Shown: positions 10,170-22,914 of the stretch, piece after piece
Layout: every line of letters starts with the position of its first letter
How positions within the stretch are numbered: the stretch's first letter is position 1
Position numbers and translations under genes: made by a program
NCBI GenBank assembly: GCA_022453515.1
Contig: JAJNNY010000066.1
Location: 124,001-188,000, forward strand
DNA length: 64,000 nucleotides
Reading direction: 5' to 3'
Source: Astrocystis sublimbata
Lineage: Eukaryota; Ascomycota; Sordariomycetes; Xylariales; Xylariaceae
The notes under the pieces: model-generated
What the model was told of the DNA's origin: nothing
Seen by the model: the letters and a program-made list of their open reading frames with translations, nothing else
Databases searched by the model: none

Positions 10170-11868
10170 TCAAGTCTATCCCGCTCTCCGGATGCTATAT
10201 ACGCTGAGCCCTCTGCTCTATAGTCCATCCTGTCCGCCCCAAGAGACGTATTGGCTTGATCGCCGCCTCGGAGTATTCGGGCTTACGCTCGAAATGGTTC
10301 AACCAAGGACTTGGCAGAGAGTAGGTAGTTAAGTAGTAACCATGAAAGATAGTCCTGCTCTGGAATGCCGATTGCCCCTCGTTCGTCACCTGCTCTGATA
10401 CTTGGCTCGGTGCGCGACTCCTCAAAACCTTTTTTGCTCCCATCTGGTCTGAAACAAGTTCCCGAGGAAATAATATTGAAACATTGAGGGTCAAAGCGAA
10501 TCTGTCCATTGGGAAATACCTAGACTACAAGAGGTCCACGATTGTTTCATGTTGACTTATACGGGGACGGGTCAGGCTTACCTACCTAGGCCAAGGTCAG
10601 GAGTCGAAACAGCACGAGGCTCATGTGAACGAAGGAACCTACTGTAGGTATACTTAGTAGGTAACTTACGCACCTACCTACATATAGGTACCCAGGCGGA
10701 CTTAGGGACGTGATAGTATCAACATTGCCTTGCCAGTCCAGTATTCAATCTGTGACATGCAAATTACACGTGTGTATTACCTCACGTATACTGAAGCGTC
10801 TGGGATAGACATCAAGAGCTACGCTGCAGGTGGTCTGGATACCTAAAGTATGACGCACCCAGCAGGCTCGGCAGGTAAGCGGTAACCCTGACAGATGTGG
10901 TTCCATACCGTGGACATGATACGTGACATTCATCATTACCTACTAGTACTTCAGTATAGTAATCGGAAGATGATATCATTAGTAGGTACCTGCCTTGGTC
11001 TTGCTGAGGTGAGGAGGTGCTGAGATGACCCGAAGCCGTGGATGTTGAATACAGTACCTACCTCCTACATGTATGTAGGTACATAAGCCTGAGGTATGGT
11101 ACCTGTCTGGAAGGTGAGATAACAGCTTGGAAGTCGGAACCCATAATTTTGCAGGCCCAGACAGAGAGAGACCTGTAAGTGTTATTGTACATGCACCTGA
11201 CGACTACCTGTAGGACCTAGTAGATACTGCAGAGGTACCTAGTACCGGGGTGGTTCTACATACATGTACCTACATAGTAGTAGATCACATGTGCGACGTA
11301 CCTACTCCGTAATCCAGCGCTATCGCATGAACGCGACAGCCTCGATAGCATCCCGCGTTCATCTGGGCCGCCCCGGTGCTGCGCCAGAAATGCACCAGAA
11401 GTTAGAACCGACTCCACTTCCACTTCCACTGTGTAACTGTGCACTTCTGGCCCCCCCCCCCCCCGGTCGATGCTACAGCCGAATCGCATACACATACGGC
11501 ACACAACCACGCTACATCGCCTCCACTCCCTCATAGGTGGCATTGTCGGGGATCGAAAAGACAGCAATACAACAAGACGTTTTGTTTTGCCTGTGCTGTC
11601 GGGTTCAAATTCACTGCATTCAACCGTTCACTTTTGGCCACTCATTTGATGCATGGCCTCCGCAATACGACGCATCGCAACATCTCAAACCTGCGACCAG
11701 TCATACTGTCCAGCATAAGTTCCATGCAATAGAGAGGTAGGCAAGACCACGAATGCTTCGTATACCACTGAACTTTGTTTGTTTCCCGACAATGGCAGTC
11801 TTATGCAGTGCTGGACCCTCCAATGCTAACAGTGGCATTCTATCATCAGCCTTCTCGACCGAGTCTCC
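10170..11868. other. Intergenic stretch with TAGGTA motifs and a poly-C tract
   Basis: About 1.7 kb between two + strand genes. TACCTA/TAGGTA motifs are dense at 10580-10690 and 10980-11290. A C14 homopolymer lies at 11451-11464. Short ORFs around 11264-11740 have no family signal. This region must hold the promoter of the VPS9 gene. Confidence 0.5.
11451..11464. repeat. Poly-C tract (14)
   Basis: Fourteen consecutive C in intergenic DNA. Length may be unreliable, as homopolymers are error-prone in sequencing. Confidence 0.9.
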
Positions 11869-14238
11869 ATGCCATCGCCAGCTGCACCTACGGGTGCCGA
11901 GCCCAGACCCGGAACTATGAAGTCTAGGAAATCCTTCCCAGAGTCATCTGCCCCGGAAACAGCCGAGAGCCCTTCGAAAAGGCCCCAGAGAGCGAATACG
12001 TTTCAGAACCAACCAACGCCGGGCGTGAAGGTGAAGGTTCAGGATGCCACCCCTGACGCTTTCGAATCGGAGCATGCCGAGGTCGAGGACGAGGTCGAGA
12101 TACCCCGGGCGTCAGTCGATATAGGCATCATTCCGATAGAACTGGTCAGTATGACGGACAAGTAAGTCGGCACGGCAGCCGCGGCAGTCTATGGTCACCT
12201 CGAGATCGTTGACGGCAAGCTAATCCGTCTTGCGCCTCCTAGCTTCATCGACTCGCTGTCCGCTAAAGTTCACCCGTCTCCGCCCAACATCGACAATCTT
12301 GCGAGGATGTTCCAAGATTTCTACCATACAGCCGCGCAGCATATCCAAACCCACGTTGCCTCTCTCGCTACGCGACAAACTCGCGAACACTCCCTGAGCT
12401 TCGGCAGTTCGTCGCGCGTCTCGGCCGCGAGCATGTTGCGCGCCAAGGCTGCCTCTATCGGTGCTGGTAGCAAAAACAAGACCGCGCAGACGCAGGAATC
12501 TGAACAGCAAATGCTCACTGCCGACGAGTTTGCCGACAGGAAGCGGGCGAGGAAGGCGCTCGAGATTAAGAAGGTCCTGTTGGAAGAAGCAGTAGAGAGG
12601 CGGCTCTGCGAAGGCATCTACGACCGGATATACCGTCACAGAACCACGCAAGACGAGGCTCAAGACGACAAGCTCCGATCCAAAACAGCTGCGCTAGCGG
12701 TCGTGGGCATAGGCCCGGCAGACCTGGGGGTCGACCTGGGCGAGCTACAAGATGACGGGCTAGAGGCAGTGGCCAAGAAGAACGAGGAGATCAGCGAGTA
12801 TCTGGATCAAGCCCGGAAAGATCTCATTCTCATGAACCAGAAGAGATACCCCTCGGGCAAGCTGAATTGTCTTAAAGCTTGCCATAAGAGCATCGTCGAC
12901 ACATTATCGTACTTTCACCCTTCCTCCTCGGCGGATGAGATTATGCCCATGCTGATCTACACGCTCATCACAATGCCCCCCGAGAATCTCAACGTCATCA
13001 GCGACTCCAACTTCATCCAGAGGTTTCGCTGGGAAGATAAACTCGAGGGAGAGGCTGCTTATTGTTTAACAAATCTCGAAGCTTCAATCACATTTTTACA
13101 GACAGTCGATTTGGCGAGCTTAAGAGCAGACGAGGCATCTGCGGCACCAAGCCGTATCGGAATTTCAAAAACAGACACTTTCCCACCAGCTTTTACCGCG
13201 GGTCTATCAACAGCTACCTCCAGTCCAGTAGCCATGGTTCCTGAGACCGTGCCAGGATCAAGATCGGTGCAAAACGCTAGCAGCTTCCGAGCCGCCGTTC
13301 AGCGTCGCAGGCTCAGCGATCTGATACAGACACCGGCCCAGGCCATAGGAACAGCAAGCGACTCGTTCTTCAATACCGCCGATCAGGGCATTAAAACCAT
13401 CGGTAATAGTCTGAACGAGAGTTACAAATTTCTGCTCGGAAAGCTCCGCGACGATTCAGCTGACGGACGGGAGATCATCGTACCACGCACATTGGATGAC
13501 GCACGCAAACTGGTTGGGACACCACCTCCCGAAGACGAAATGTCCCTCGACAACCCGCTTCTAGCCCAGCGCATCGAGGACGTCGACCGCTCGCCAGCCG
13601 GCGGCCGTGACGACAGGCTCCTGTCGCTAGTCACCGGCAAGAGAGGAGCCGCCCGAGACCACAGCACGGATAGTATCCGCAGCGCTCGCAGCACGAGCAG
13701 CTCGAAGAAGGTCGGATTCGCGGCAGCAGAGGAGAAGGCTTTACCGTTAAGTCAGACGCCTCCGAGCTCGAACCCGGCGCTCGTCGAGTCGATGCGGAAT
13801 TTAGGCAGTTCTTTAAATCCGATTAGCAGGCTTAATATGGGCATGATACGGGGCTTTGGAAGGGCGGCTGCTACGAGTACACCTCCCCCTCCGGCGCCGA
13901 ATCAAAACCAGAAAGATCTGACGGGCACGAAGCCGGTGGAAGGCGGGGATTTAGCAATGGTACGTCTTTTAACATTACCCACCCATCTACTTATTTATGC
14001 ATAGTGCCGTGCCGAAAACAACCCGTTATCCAACTAACACTTTCATTCACTACAGGCTTTCCCAGATATCGCTGCATCCCTCCCACAGCGAAACGCACCG
14101 AAGATCGATCCACCAAAGAAGCGCTTCATGGAACTGCAAAGCCCTGCTGACCTTAAGATCGGCGAGGTCCTGGAGCTCCTGAGAGACTATCGCAGGCTCG
14201 CGGGCGCATTGAAAGATATGGATGCATTTAAAGAGTGA
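11869..14238 (+). CDS. VPS9-domain protein, putative Rab5 guanine-nucleotide exchange factor (Muk1-like)
   Basis: Probable exchange factor for Rab5-type GTPases in endosome/vacuole trafficking. Three exons: 11869-12161, 12243-13959 and 14056-14238; 730 aa. Both junctions keep frame; the first makes codon AA|C and the second is phase 0. The VPS9 domain is at about 290-390. It shows LNCLKACHKSIV, SADEIMPMLIYTLI, SNFIQRFRW and LEGEAAYCLTNLEASITFLQ, matching the family pattern of a conserved Asp in the Tyr/Ile-rich helix and the GE-Y-TNL block. No CUE domain is visible, which argues against classical Vps9 and for a Muk1-like protein. The flanks are low-complexity and polar. Residues about 195-215 are Lys/Arg/Glu-rich and probably helical. 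Convergent with alpha-actinin. Confidence 0.85.
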
Positions 14239-15630
14239 AGCGTTCGATTAATGGGTTGAGAAATTTGCGGTTCATGACTTGACTTTGACATTTAAGAGGT
14301 CAAGTGTGGGACTTTCGTTGCTTGTCTTTGGTAGGTATCTTCACCTACCTCCTTGTGAACGCATATACAAGAGTTTGACGACTGGTTGAGAAGACCAGTA
14401 CTATATTGATAGAACATTTGCATGGCATGGCATTGGGTGTTTGGCTTTCTTGCCAGGCTGTTTGTTTTCAATGCCAGTTTGAAGGGCCTACTGCATACAA
14501 ACTAGGCATAATATCTGATCTATGAATGGAGCCACCTGACGCATACACAGCGGAACACATCCATGATCTTTAGACTCAAGTAGTGTTTTGGTCTCCTCTC
14601 GTTCTGCATTGGGTGTAAAACATGTCCATATGATTTCATGACGTGATAAAAAGGTATTGGTTCAGACGCCTATAACAAAGGTTACAGTAGCTGCCAGTCG
14701 GGATATATATATATACTAGGCATCCTATTGCGTTTTGCAAATGTTGTGTACAAGTTCTCCTTGTTGCAAGTGCAGTCACAGACCACCCTAGACAGCAGGT
14801 ATATACTCCCGAAACAGACTCCCGAGACATGTCTCTAGAGCTGAGATACTACTAGAAATAGCAATTCAAGCCTCCGGCGAGCTGGATAGAGAAAAGTCTA
14901 CCGACTATGAAGCACCGAGGGTGTCATTACGTACATGGAAGTAGATATTTCCCTCGCCGTCCCGTTTCCCAATGTCCCGAAGACTTCCTATGCTGCCTCC
15001 CAATGCTTCCTCCAATGCTGCGCTGCAGGAACATAAAAGAATGCCGAAGAAACAAATTCGAGGAAAGGAGGAAGCAGGAGCAAAGTGCAGAACACCCTTG
15101 GCAATGCTATTGAGAACGTCGTGTCGAGACGCGTACAACATACGAGCAAGTCGAGAAGAGGAAGCGCTTCTGTTTTTCCCAGACCCCGCGTTTTCCCCCC
15201 ACTTCCCTCCAATGCTTGCTGGTTATTACAAAAACAATGCTAATACTGAGGGGAAACGAATAAACTGAGACCGGACCAGGGTAGCCAGCCCAGCCGGGCC
15301 CGCAGAGAGAGCAAAACGTGGTGTGATGATATATGAGCAAGGTAATGAGTGCACGGCGAATTGGCTTGTTTCTGATTTTGCTGTGACCATCAAATATTAA
15401 AAACAGTATGCGTAATATTTGGCACGAGGCGGTGGGTATAAAGTTTGTGAAGGATACGGGGATGAAATGGTAGGCGACTGAGCCGCTAGTCGGGGGAACC
15501 TTGTGTATCGGGACTAGGAAGTAATTGCCCTTTGCGTGCCAGGTGCGGAGGTGGTATTGAGTGGTTATTTTAGGTAAGCAGCCAGTAGCGACAAAGCGAG
15601 TGCAACGATGAATTAGGGTTTGTATTGTTA
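14239..15630. other. Convergent 3' intergenic region, no gene seen
   Basis: About 1.4 kb between the convergent VPS9 and alpha-actinin genes, with moderate A/T content and a short TA run near 14705. Open frames of under 100 codons on both strands have no recognisable domain. Nothing further is supported. Confidence 0.5.
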
Positions 15631-18571
15631 TTAGGGACTGCCATTCGCCTTTTTGGTCGGACTGCTGCGGCCATTCGTAATATCCTGTAAAGCGGCGCCC
15701 GTGCCTGGCGATATGAGCTTATCCATGAAACTGATATAGTCGTACTGCGGAACGCCGCGGTCCTCGGCCATGTCCGGTCCCGTGTGGAGCGGTACGATAT
15801 TACAGAGCTGCTCGATAACTTCGTCCGGCACGAGCGAGTGCCGCAGGTCCATCTCGGTCACATACGGCTTCCCGTCTGCTACCTCACGGAACGACTGGAA
15901 CACCTGCTCTGCGGTGTTCTGATCCTCCGTCACATCGACCATGAAACGGATGAACTGCTCAAAGGAGACCCGTTCACGTCCATGTGATGTTTCGAGGAAG
16001 TACTCGTGCATCTCGTCCTCGCTGAACACCAGGCCCAGAGACGCCAGAGCAGCTGAAAATTCCAGCTCCGAGAGCGAATTCGTGTCATCGCGGTCGAAAT
16101 GTCGGAACACAGACTCGAATTCTTCCAACTGGATGGGGGTCAAGTTTGTCATGCTCCGAGCGACCATCTGGTTCTCTAAGAAAACGAGTTTCTTCTGCAC
16201 GGAAGACTTGACAAGGCCAAGTTCGTATGATAACTCGTCATACGTGTATGTTGTGAAATCGTTCTCTTCGATGTTGGCCTCCTGGCACTTTTCGTCAACG
16301 GCCGCAATCTTCTCAAGGTAGGCATCAAGAGGCGGTAGGTTACTGCTGAGCTTCCGCACGTGCAGGAGCTGATCTTCTACCTCTCCCTCAAGTCCCGAGA
16401 TGGCAACTTGCATTGTGTTGAGTGCCAAAGCAAAGTCGTTGGCCTTGTCAGCAAACGACCTTCGCAAGGCATTTTTGATGCTGCCAAGATTAGCTGAGCC
16501 CCAGTTCAACGATCATTTGATAGAACTTACTCTCGGATGGTCTCGTTGATGAGCTGACCCCTCAACATCTCTGATTTTGTGAGATTCGCCCACTCTGACT
16601 CCATCGCTTCCAATGACAGCTCTGGCGGAGGCTCGTAGGCCCTGAGGCGATATGTACCTAATTTTGTCTTAATGTTTCCGAGAAGGGTCGCCAAGTCACT
16701 CTTCTCAGCCACCCAATCCCTCTTTTTGCCTCGCTTGTGAGATGCAAATTCGTTGGCCTGTTGCTTCGCGTCTATGTAGCTGCCCTCGAAGGTGGCGTGC
16801 TGCCATCGCTCAATCTGCTCTCTAATCTGTTTCAACAATGCGGCCATCCGTCTCTCATAAGCACTTTGCATTTCCCATGCCCCTTGCATGTTGTTCACAA
16901 ATTTCTCAACACGCCGACCAGCATTCTCGACCTTCTCCATCTGCGAGAAGGCGTGGAACCAGTAGGCGATATAAGTCATCAAACTCTTCTCATCCGGCCT
17001 GGCCACATCGCACACATCCTCCACATCCAGCAACGCAGGAATACCAATCTCCTTATGAGCGATGTCGAACGCCATCTGCATATTGCCGCGGTGATCGCTC
17101 TTGTCAAGCGCGTCATAGTCGATGAGATCCGGTCGATGTATATCCAGCAGTGCGCAAAATGCCAGACCGTCGTTCCAGCTGGTACTGAAGTCACGAACCT
17201 CAACCTCTTCGTAGCATGCCGTCTTTCGCTGGCACCACAACAGAAGACCTTCCTTGGCTGTCATTCCCTCGGCGTTGATGTCGCTGATGGTGAAGCGCAG
17301 AATGAGGGTCCATATCAGGCCTAGGATGATCTTCCTGTTGCCGTCAACGACATCTTCGGCACCGATATTGATCATGGCAATGCCCCTTGATTTGACAAAG
17401 TTGAGGGCTATATTGGCATTCTCGAACTTTTGCACTCGCAGCTTCGGCCTAGCAGCATATCTACCCAGCGATTCGCTCGACAAGCACTCAAGTAGGTGTA
17501 TGAGCATGATCTACAGACGCGCTCAAAGTTAATACGAGTGGAGGCACCGAGACATGATGGGGCATTCGAAAAGGGGGGGCGGGCTTACGCCATCACTTAA
17601 GTCGGTCACCAAATCTTTGACTTGCACGCCTCTCGGCTCGATCTTGGTGTTGAGCCTACAATCCACGGCATGTAAGCGACGGCGATTCACGTCTCGCGTC
17701 CCGCACGGGTCGTCTCCAAAAAGACAAGAGGAAGAATGCACCAGATGTCAGTAGTGACTGACCATTTTGTGAAGGTTTTTTGTTGGACGATAATCCATTT
17801 GTCGTCCATCTTGGTCAGATTGGACCCAGGATGCTCGAGGGCCTGATCAGCAGATGCGTTGGAGGCGAGAGAGCGCCTCTTGAGGTTCTGGCTGGGGGCG
17901 GCGGTGGCAGATTTGGGCTCTCTTATAGAGTCTCTCCTGGCGGGGGTTGGTGCGGACGAGATGGTGGCGGACCTCTGCAGGCGTGCGGCGTGCAGTTCGG
18001 GCTGTGCTCGACGAGAGACGGAGCTGCGAGTTCTCCGCGAGCGTGGTGTTGAGGCGGAGGCACCGTCAGGGGCTGGGTCGTTTTCACTGTTGTTGTTGTT
18101 GTTGTTGTTGGGGGTGGTGGTGGTGGTGGTGTTGGTGTCGTAATGGGTGGCCGGGGCCGGGGGGCCTGAGAGCTGTCGCAAGCGGGATGAAGGTGATGGC
18201 GATGGCGATGGTAGCGAGGACGGTGGCGTGGAGACGGAGATGGGCGAGGACTCTGGTGTCGAGACGTAGGTGCTCGTGAGAGCATAACAGGCGCTGTTCC
18301 TGGCTGAGGAGGCTGGCGAGGACGTCTTTGGCGTCGCTGGCAATGCTACTGCTCCAGCATGTCCAGGTACAGGTACAGGTACAGGTACTGCGACTGCTGC
18401 TGCTACTGCTGCTGCTACTCCTACTGTGCTTCTGACGTCTGCTATTGGTTGTCCAGGGGATTCGTTAGCGCCCTTGCCGGCACCCCTATTCCCGCCCCCC
18501 AAACCCCCGCCGCTTCCACCTAGATGAGTCTCCACCGACACCGACATTTGGGAGGAGGGGGTTGCCGACAT
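15631..18571 (-). CDS. Alpha-actinin, actin cross-linker
   Basis: Actin-bundling protein of the cytokinetic ring and cortex. Four exons: 18571-17763, 17655-17589, 17510-16531 and 16480-15631; 901 aa from the first ATG. Two calponin-homology domains (about 258-360 and 375-480) show KTFTKW, VTDLSDG, LIHLLECLS, GLIWTLILRF and SWNDGLAFCALLDIHRPDLIDY. A short helical spectrin-like rod spans about 490-720. The EF-hand region has a loop at 748-759 (Asp748, Asp750, Thr752, Ser754, Glu759), followed by a degenerate second pair. The first 254 residues are Ser/Thr/Asn/Pro-rich and partly microsatellite-encoded. Starting at the internal ATG at 17809 (just before KWIIVQ) gives 647 aa, nearer the usual fungal length. 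Both starts are possible. Confidence 0.92.
18090..18140. repeat. Trinucleotide microsatellite inside the alpha-actinin 5' exon
   Basis: GTT and GGT triplet runs on the + strand. On the coding (-) strand they give consecutive Thr and Asn codons. A second low-complexity stretch (GGTACA hexamers, then GCT triplets) lies at about 18365-18425 and encodes Val-Pro and Ala runs. Confidence 0.85.
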
Positions 18572-20074
18572 GGGCCACTCATCAACTATCGATAAGCTCT
18601 TGGCTCTTGTCTCTTCGAACGAGCCACTGCGAGCGAGCCGAGCTTGACTGCAGGTGGTGGTGGGGTACGCCGTAAAGAGGTTGCAGTGGCCCTGCCAACT
18701 CCCGAGACCCTTAAACCCCCAAATAGGCAATTGTGAAGCTCAATGATACAGTCATTCATACAGTGGTGATAGCAAGCATAGAGAGGCTTGAGGCGGCAAG
18801 CGAGGCGGGGGAAAAAATAAAAATAAAAACAACAGGGAGCACACTCGACTGATTGAGAAAGCAGAAGAGGGGAAACCATCTGGACCTAGGTGCAAGCAAT
18901 GCTACGATGTGCACGACGCGTCGTTGAAGTATGAAATAGACGATGCAGAGCCCAACGACCAACGTCTCAGGAGTCAGGTCTGTGGTCTCACCCTCTCGGC
19001 CGGTCTGAAACACGTCGTCTTTTCGCATTCGCCATCCCACAATGCGACGCATCTACACCCGAACCAGGACGTACGTACCCTTTCGCTCGGGTCGGGATCG
19101 GATCGCTTCAATGCAGGTGGAGGCAAGACAGTGGTGCGCATTGCATACATCGTCGCAGGACTCTTGGTCCGATACTTCTCCTGGGCCAGGCATAGGATTT
19201 AGCCTTTCATCCTTTCAATGCCTCTTCCTCGCTCAGCTACAGACTGATACTAAAAGGAGCTCCCTCACTCGAATATGCAACCGACACTACGCATGAAAGT
19301 CTTGGACACACACGGCGTCTCGGGTTGGCTAGTATTCACGTTTGAAAATGGAGTTGACTGTACCATACATAGTATCTTGGAAGACAGACAGACAGCCACT
19401 AACCGCATGGTCCGACATCTCTCGAGCTTTACGCTTGGCCTAATGCAACCTTGAAGGTGCATGCAGGGCTACGAAAGGCAAAAAGCCAAAAGCAACAGAT
19501 GTATGAGTATGAGTTCAGGTCGATCCTACTTTTATAGTCGAGTCATCGTAGTAGATCGGAAGAGAGGCCAGTCAGTCAGTCTCTTGGTTCAAAGTCCCAT
19601 ATCAGACAGAGATGCACGTCTTAGTCGCCAGTCGAAAAGCAGAATAGAAAATGGTTGATGTGCATTAGCAAAAGGTATATGCCATTGGAAAAGGTGCTGG
19701 GAACTGATCCGTGCCGTCTCACAACCCCTTGGGCATTGATGTGAGGGGATGCTTCACTTATACGTACAGGCTAATGGAAAATCGGCTTATGCTGGCGGAT
19801 AGAGAGTCCCATGCGACGATCCCCCATTTTCCTTAACGGGAATCGATTAAGTGCCCCAGTGCCCCCCCACCTGTTCCGATCGTCGCAGCGGCTAGGTAGG
19901 AACCAACCTACAGCAGGCCTCGGCAGGTACCCCTAGGTAGGTACCTACGCAGCACTGGACTGTACTAGACTCGGGAGTGTCTTGGCCTCACCTCTACATT
20001 GATAGTTTGAAATTTCCGAGATCCCGCGCATCCAGGCAGTCCGGAAAGGAGAAGCAGCAGCAGGCATTCTCAAC
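18572..20074. other. Divergent intergenic region, alpha-actinin / D-2HG dehydrogenase
   Basis: About 1.5 kb holding both promoters. The alpha-actinin frame stays open to 18730, but only by a TTG, so it is not counted as coding. TAGGTA motifs occur at 19894-19950. No other gene could be supported. Confidence 0.5.
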
Positions 20075-21799
20075 ATGGCTTGGAGAACAAGAATAGCGCC
20101 CATTGCCCGGCGCGCCTCGACGGCCGGCCGCCTGAGGATTGCCGCCGTCCGCGCTGCCAACAACAGCCCTGGCGCTTCGCTCCGCTGCCTGTCGAGCACG
20201 CCGCCGCGATGCATCCAAGCCTCTGCCCCGCAGCGTGCCGCCGCGGCGGGGGGCTTCACCACCGACAGCTACCCCGAGATCGAGCGCGATCCGCGGTTCG
20301 CACAGATCACGGCCGACCACGTGGCCTACTTCCGCGACTTGCTGGGCAAGGACTCCGCCCTCGTCGACGGCGTGACGGCCGACGTCGCCGCCGTCGACAT
20401 GGAGCCCTACAACGGCGATTGGATGCGCAAGTACCGCGGCCACTGCAAGCTCGTGCTCAAGCCCGCCTCGACCGAGGAGGTCAGCAAGATCCTCACGTAC
20501 TGCAACGACAACCTGCTGGCCGTCGTGCCGCAGGGCGGCAACACCGGCCTCGTCGGCGGCTCCGTACCCGTCTTCGACGAGATCGTTGTCAGCACAAGTC
20601 GCATGGACCAGATCCGGTCCTTCGATGAAGTCTCAGGCGTCCTGGTGGCGGATGCCGGCGTAGTGCTCGAGGTCGCCGACCAGTTCCTCGCCCAGAAGGG
20701 ATATCTGTTCCCTCTTGATCTCGGCGCCAAGGGTTCTTGCCAGATCGGCGGCAACGTGTCCACCAACGCCGGCGGCCTCCGCCTCCTCCGCTACGGCAGC
20801 CTGCACGGGAGCGTCCTGGGGCTGCAGGCTGTCCTGCCCGACGGCACCATCGTTGATGACCTCTGCACGCTGCGCAAGAACAACACGGGCTACGACCTCA
20901 AGCAGCTGTTCATCGGCGGCGAGGGCACGATCGGCATGATCACCGCCATCTCAATCCAGTGCCCCCAACGGCCCAAGGCAGTCAATGTCGCCTTCCTCGG
21001 CGCCAATTCGTTCGAGAAGATCCAGCAAGCCTTCCGTGAGGCAAAGGCTCAGCTGGGCGAGATCCTCTCGGCCTTCGAGCTGATGGACTCATACAGCCAG
21101 GACATGGTGCACCGCGTGCGCCAGAACAAGCGGCCCCTGGACGACGAACACGCCTTCTATTGCCTCATCGAGACCAGCGGGTCCAACACAGAGCATGACG
21201 CCGAGAAGCTGGAGAAGTTCCTAGAGGACGTCATGACTAAGGAGATCATCGCCGACGGTGTCCTGGCGCAGGACGAGACACAAATCAAGTCGCTGTGGAG
21301 CCAACGAGAGGGCATCACGGAGTCGGTAGGTCACTTTGGCGGCACTTACAAATACGATGTGTCCATACCCATGAAGGACCTGTATAGGCTGGTGGATGAG
21401 ACCAGAGAAAAGATCGAAGCAGCCGGCTTAAAGGGTGATACCGACGAGTTCCCCGTCGTCGAGGTCGTCGGATACGGTCACATGGGCGACTGCAACCTAC
21501 ACCTCAACGTTGCCGTCCGAAGATACGACAAGCGCGTCGAGGAGGTACTGGAACCCTTCGTGTACGAGTGGATCGGCAAGATCAATGGAAGTATCAGCGC
21601 CGAACATGGCATCGGCATCGCCAAGAAGAAGTATCTTCCTTTCAGCAGAAATAACACTATGATTGGGCTCATGAAGCAGACCAAGAAGCTATATGACCCT
21701 GTAAGTCTTCTCTCGCCCACACGAGCAAATCCAATGAGGTGGCACACGCACTAACCCACGACGCAGAATGGCATCATGAACCCTTACAAGTATATATAG
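20075..21799 (+). CDS. DLD2: Mitochondrial D-2-hydroxyglutarate / D-lactate dehydrogenase (Dld2 family)
   Basis: FAD-linked oxidase of D-2-hydroxy acids, most like the Dld2 group. Two exons: 20075-21700 and a last exon of 11 codons at 21767-21799; 552 aa. The Arg/Ala-rich start (RTRIAPIARRAS and following) looks like a mitochondrial presequence. The FAD-binding PCMH domain (about 110-290) has QGGNTGLVGGSVP, GGNVSTNAGGLRLLRYGS and GGEGTIGMIT. The C-terminal cap has GYGHMGDCNLHLNV and AEHGIG, with the metal/substrate His residues. Without splicing, the frame would end in an unrelated tail. Splicing restores NGIMNPYKY, the usual family ending. Confidence 0.92.
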
Positions 21800-22414
21800 T
21801 ACATAGATAGATACCACCGTGAGCGTAACACATGAAGCACTACGAAAAACCTACAGTGGCTTGGTGCTTCTCAAAGCATCGTGCTAATAGGTGAATATGT
21901 TGGGTATGTCAAGACCACATCATACATACTCCATACACTATCCAATTGCGAGAAGCGCAGACATATGTTGCACGTTACCAATGAATCCGTGGCAGACCGT
22001 CAAGCTGCAATACGCCATTTATTTTTGTGGCGGGCGGAGGTCTGCCTTGATCGCCTAAGACGTTGAGTTGACATTGCCAACGTTGGTAATTAGGTAGGCT
22101 CGGTAGGTACCCTAGTGATGCCAAAGAAATGCACCAACAGTTGAGGATCCATCGCATCCCGCATCGGCGATAAGATAAGAACGCCTCGAAATTTCATAGC
22201 TTGCATCTGACTACTGTACTCAGCTTGCGTGTGCTCAAATGCGCCCGACTGAACAAGTACCACATCTAATAATACCCTCGTCATCCACACAGCGGCCTAA
22301 TCTACACCCCTCCATTTCGCACCAACGTCGCCGACTCGGGACCCTAAAGTCGCACGACAAACTGGCAAGCCCGCGATCGAAGCGCTTCCACAACACGTCT
22401 AAACGAGACACAAG
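21800..22414. other. Intergenic region upstream of TIM8
   Basis: About 615 bp between two same-strand genes, containing the D-2HG dehydrogenase 3' UTR and TIM8 promoter. One TAGGTA motif pair lies at 22092-22110. No additional gene is seen. Confidence 0.5.
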
Positions 22415-22914
22415 ATGGACAGCATCGACACAGCCGACCTCGAGAGGTTGAACGAGAAGGACAAGACGGAGCTCCGGCAATTTCTGCAGAACGAGAACAA
22501 GAAGGCCCACATACAAGCCAGTCCGTGTTCCCTCCCTCATGTCTCTGGCCCGCTTCCCCTTCCGTCAAACGCATTGTCTGTCTGTTGTTCTACCTACCGG
22601 TTGCCCCCCCCCCCCCCCCCCCCCCCCCGCCGTGGTTCACGAGATAGGCATGATACATAGGCGGACATGCATGCGCCGGCGCCGGGGTCTTTCTAGAGAT
22701 AAAAACAGCTACACGAGCACCCCCACTAACTGCCCCCTCATTATCAGCCATCCACTCCCTGGCGGACGTGTGCTTCAAGAAGTGCGTCACGGGAACGATC
22801 AAGAACGGCAAACTCGACAGCTCCGAGGCGGCTTGCATGGCCAATTGCGCCGAGCGCTTCTTCGACGTCAGTTCGCTGACCTTCAAGCACCTCCAGAACA
22901 TCCGCCAGAACTAG
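22415..22914 (+). CDS. TIM8: Mitochondrial intermembrane-space chaperone Tim8
   Basis: Small TIM chaperone that with Tim13 escorts hydrophobic precursors to the TIM22 complex. Two exons: 22415-22520 and 22748-22914, with the split codon A|CC; 90 aa, the normal size. The twin CX3C motif is CFKKC and CMANC, separated by 15 residues. The N-terminal [23 protein letters not shown] is the Tim8-specific helix. The intron is 227 bp and contains a C25 homopolymer (22604-22628). The donor is a weaker GTCCGT, but the acceptor (ATTATCAG) restores the family sequence. Confidence 0.95.
22604..22628. repeat. Poly-C tract (25) inside the TIM8 intron
   Basis: Uninterrupted run of about 25 C within the TIM8 intron. 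It could form G-quadruplex-prone DNA on the complementary strand. The exact length should be treated with caution. Confidence 0.9.

Noticed and set aside
11600..11625. GGTTCAAATTC-like string resembling a tRNA B box
   Set aside because: No matching A box, acceptor stem or cloverleaf could be drawn around it.
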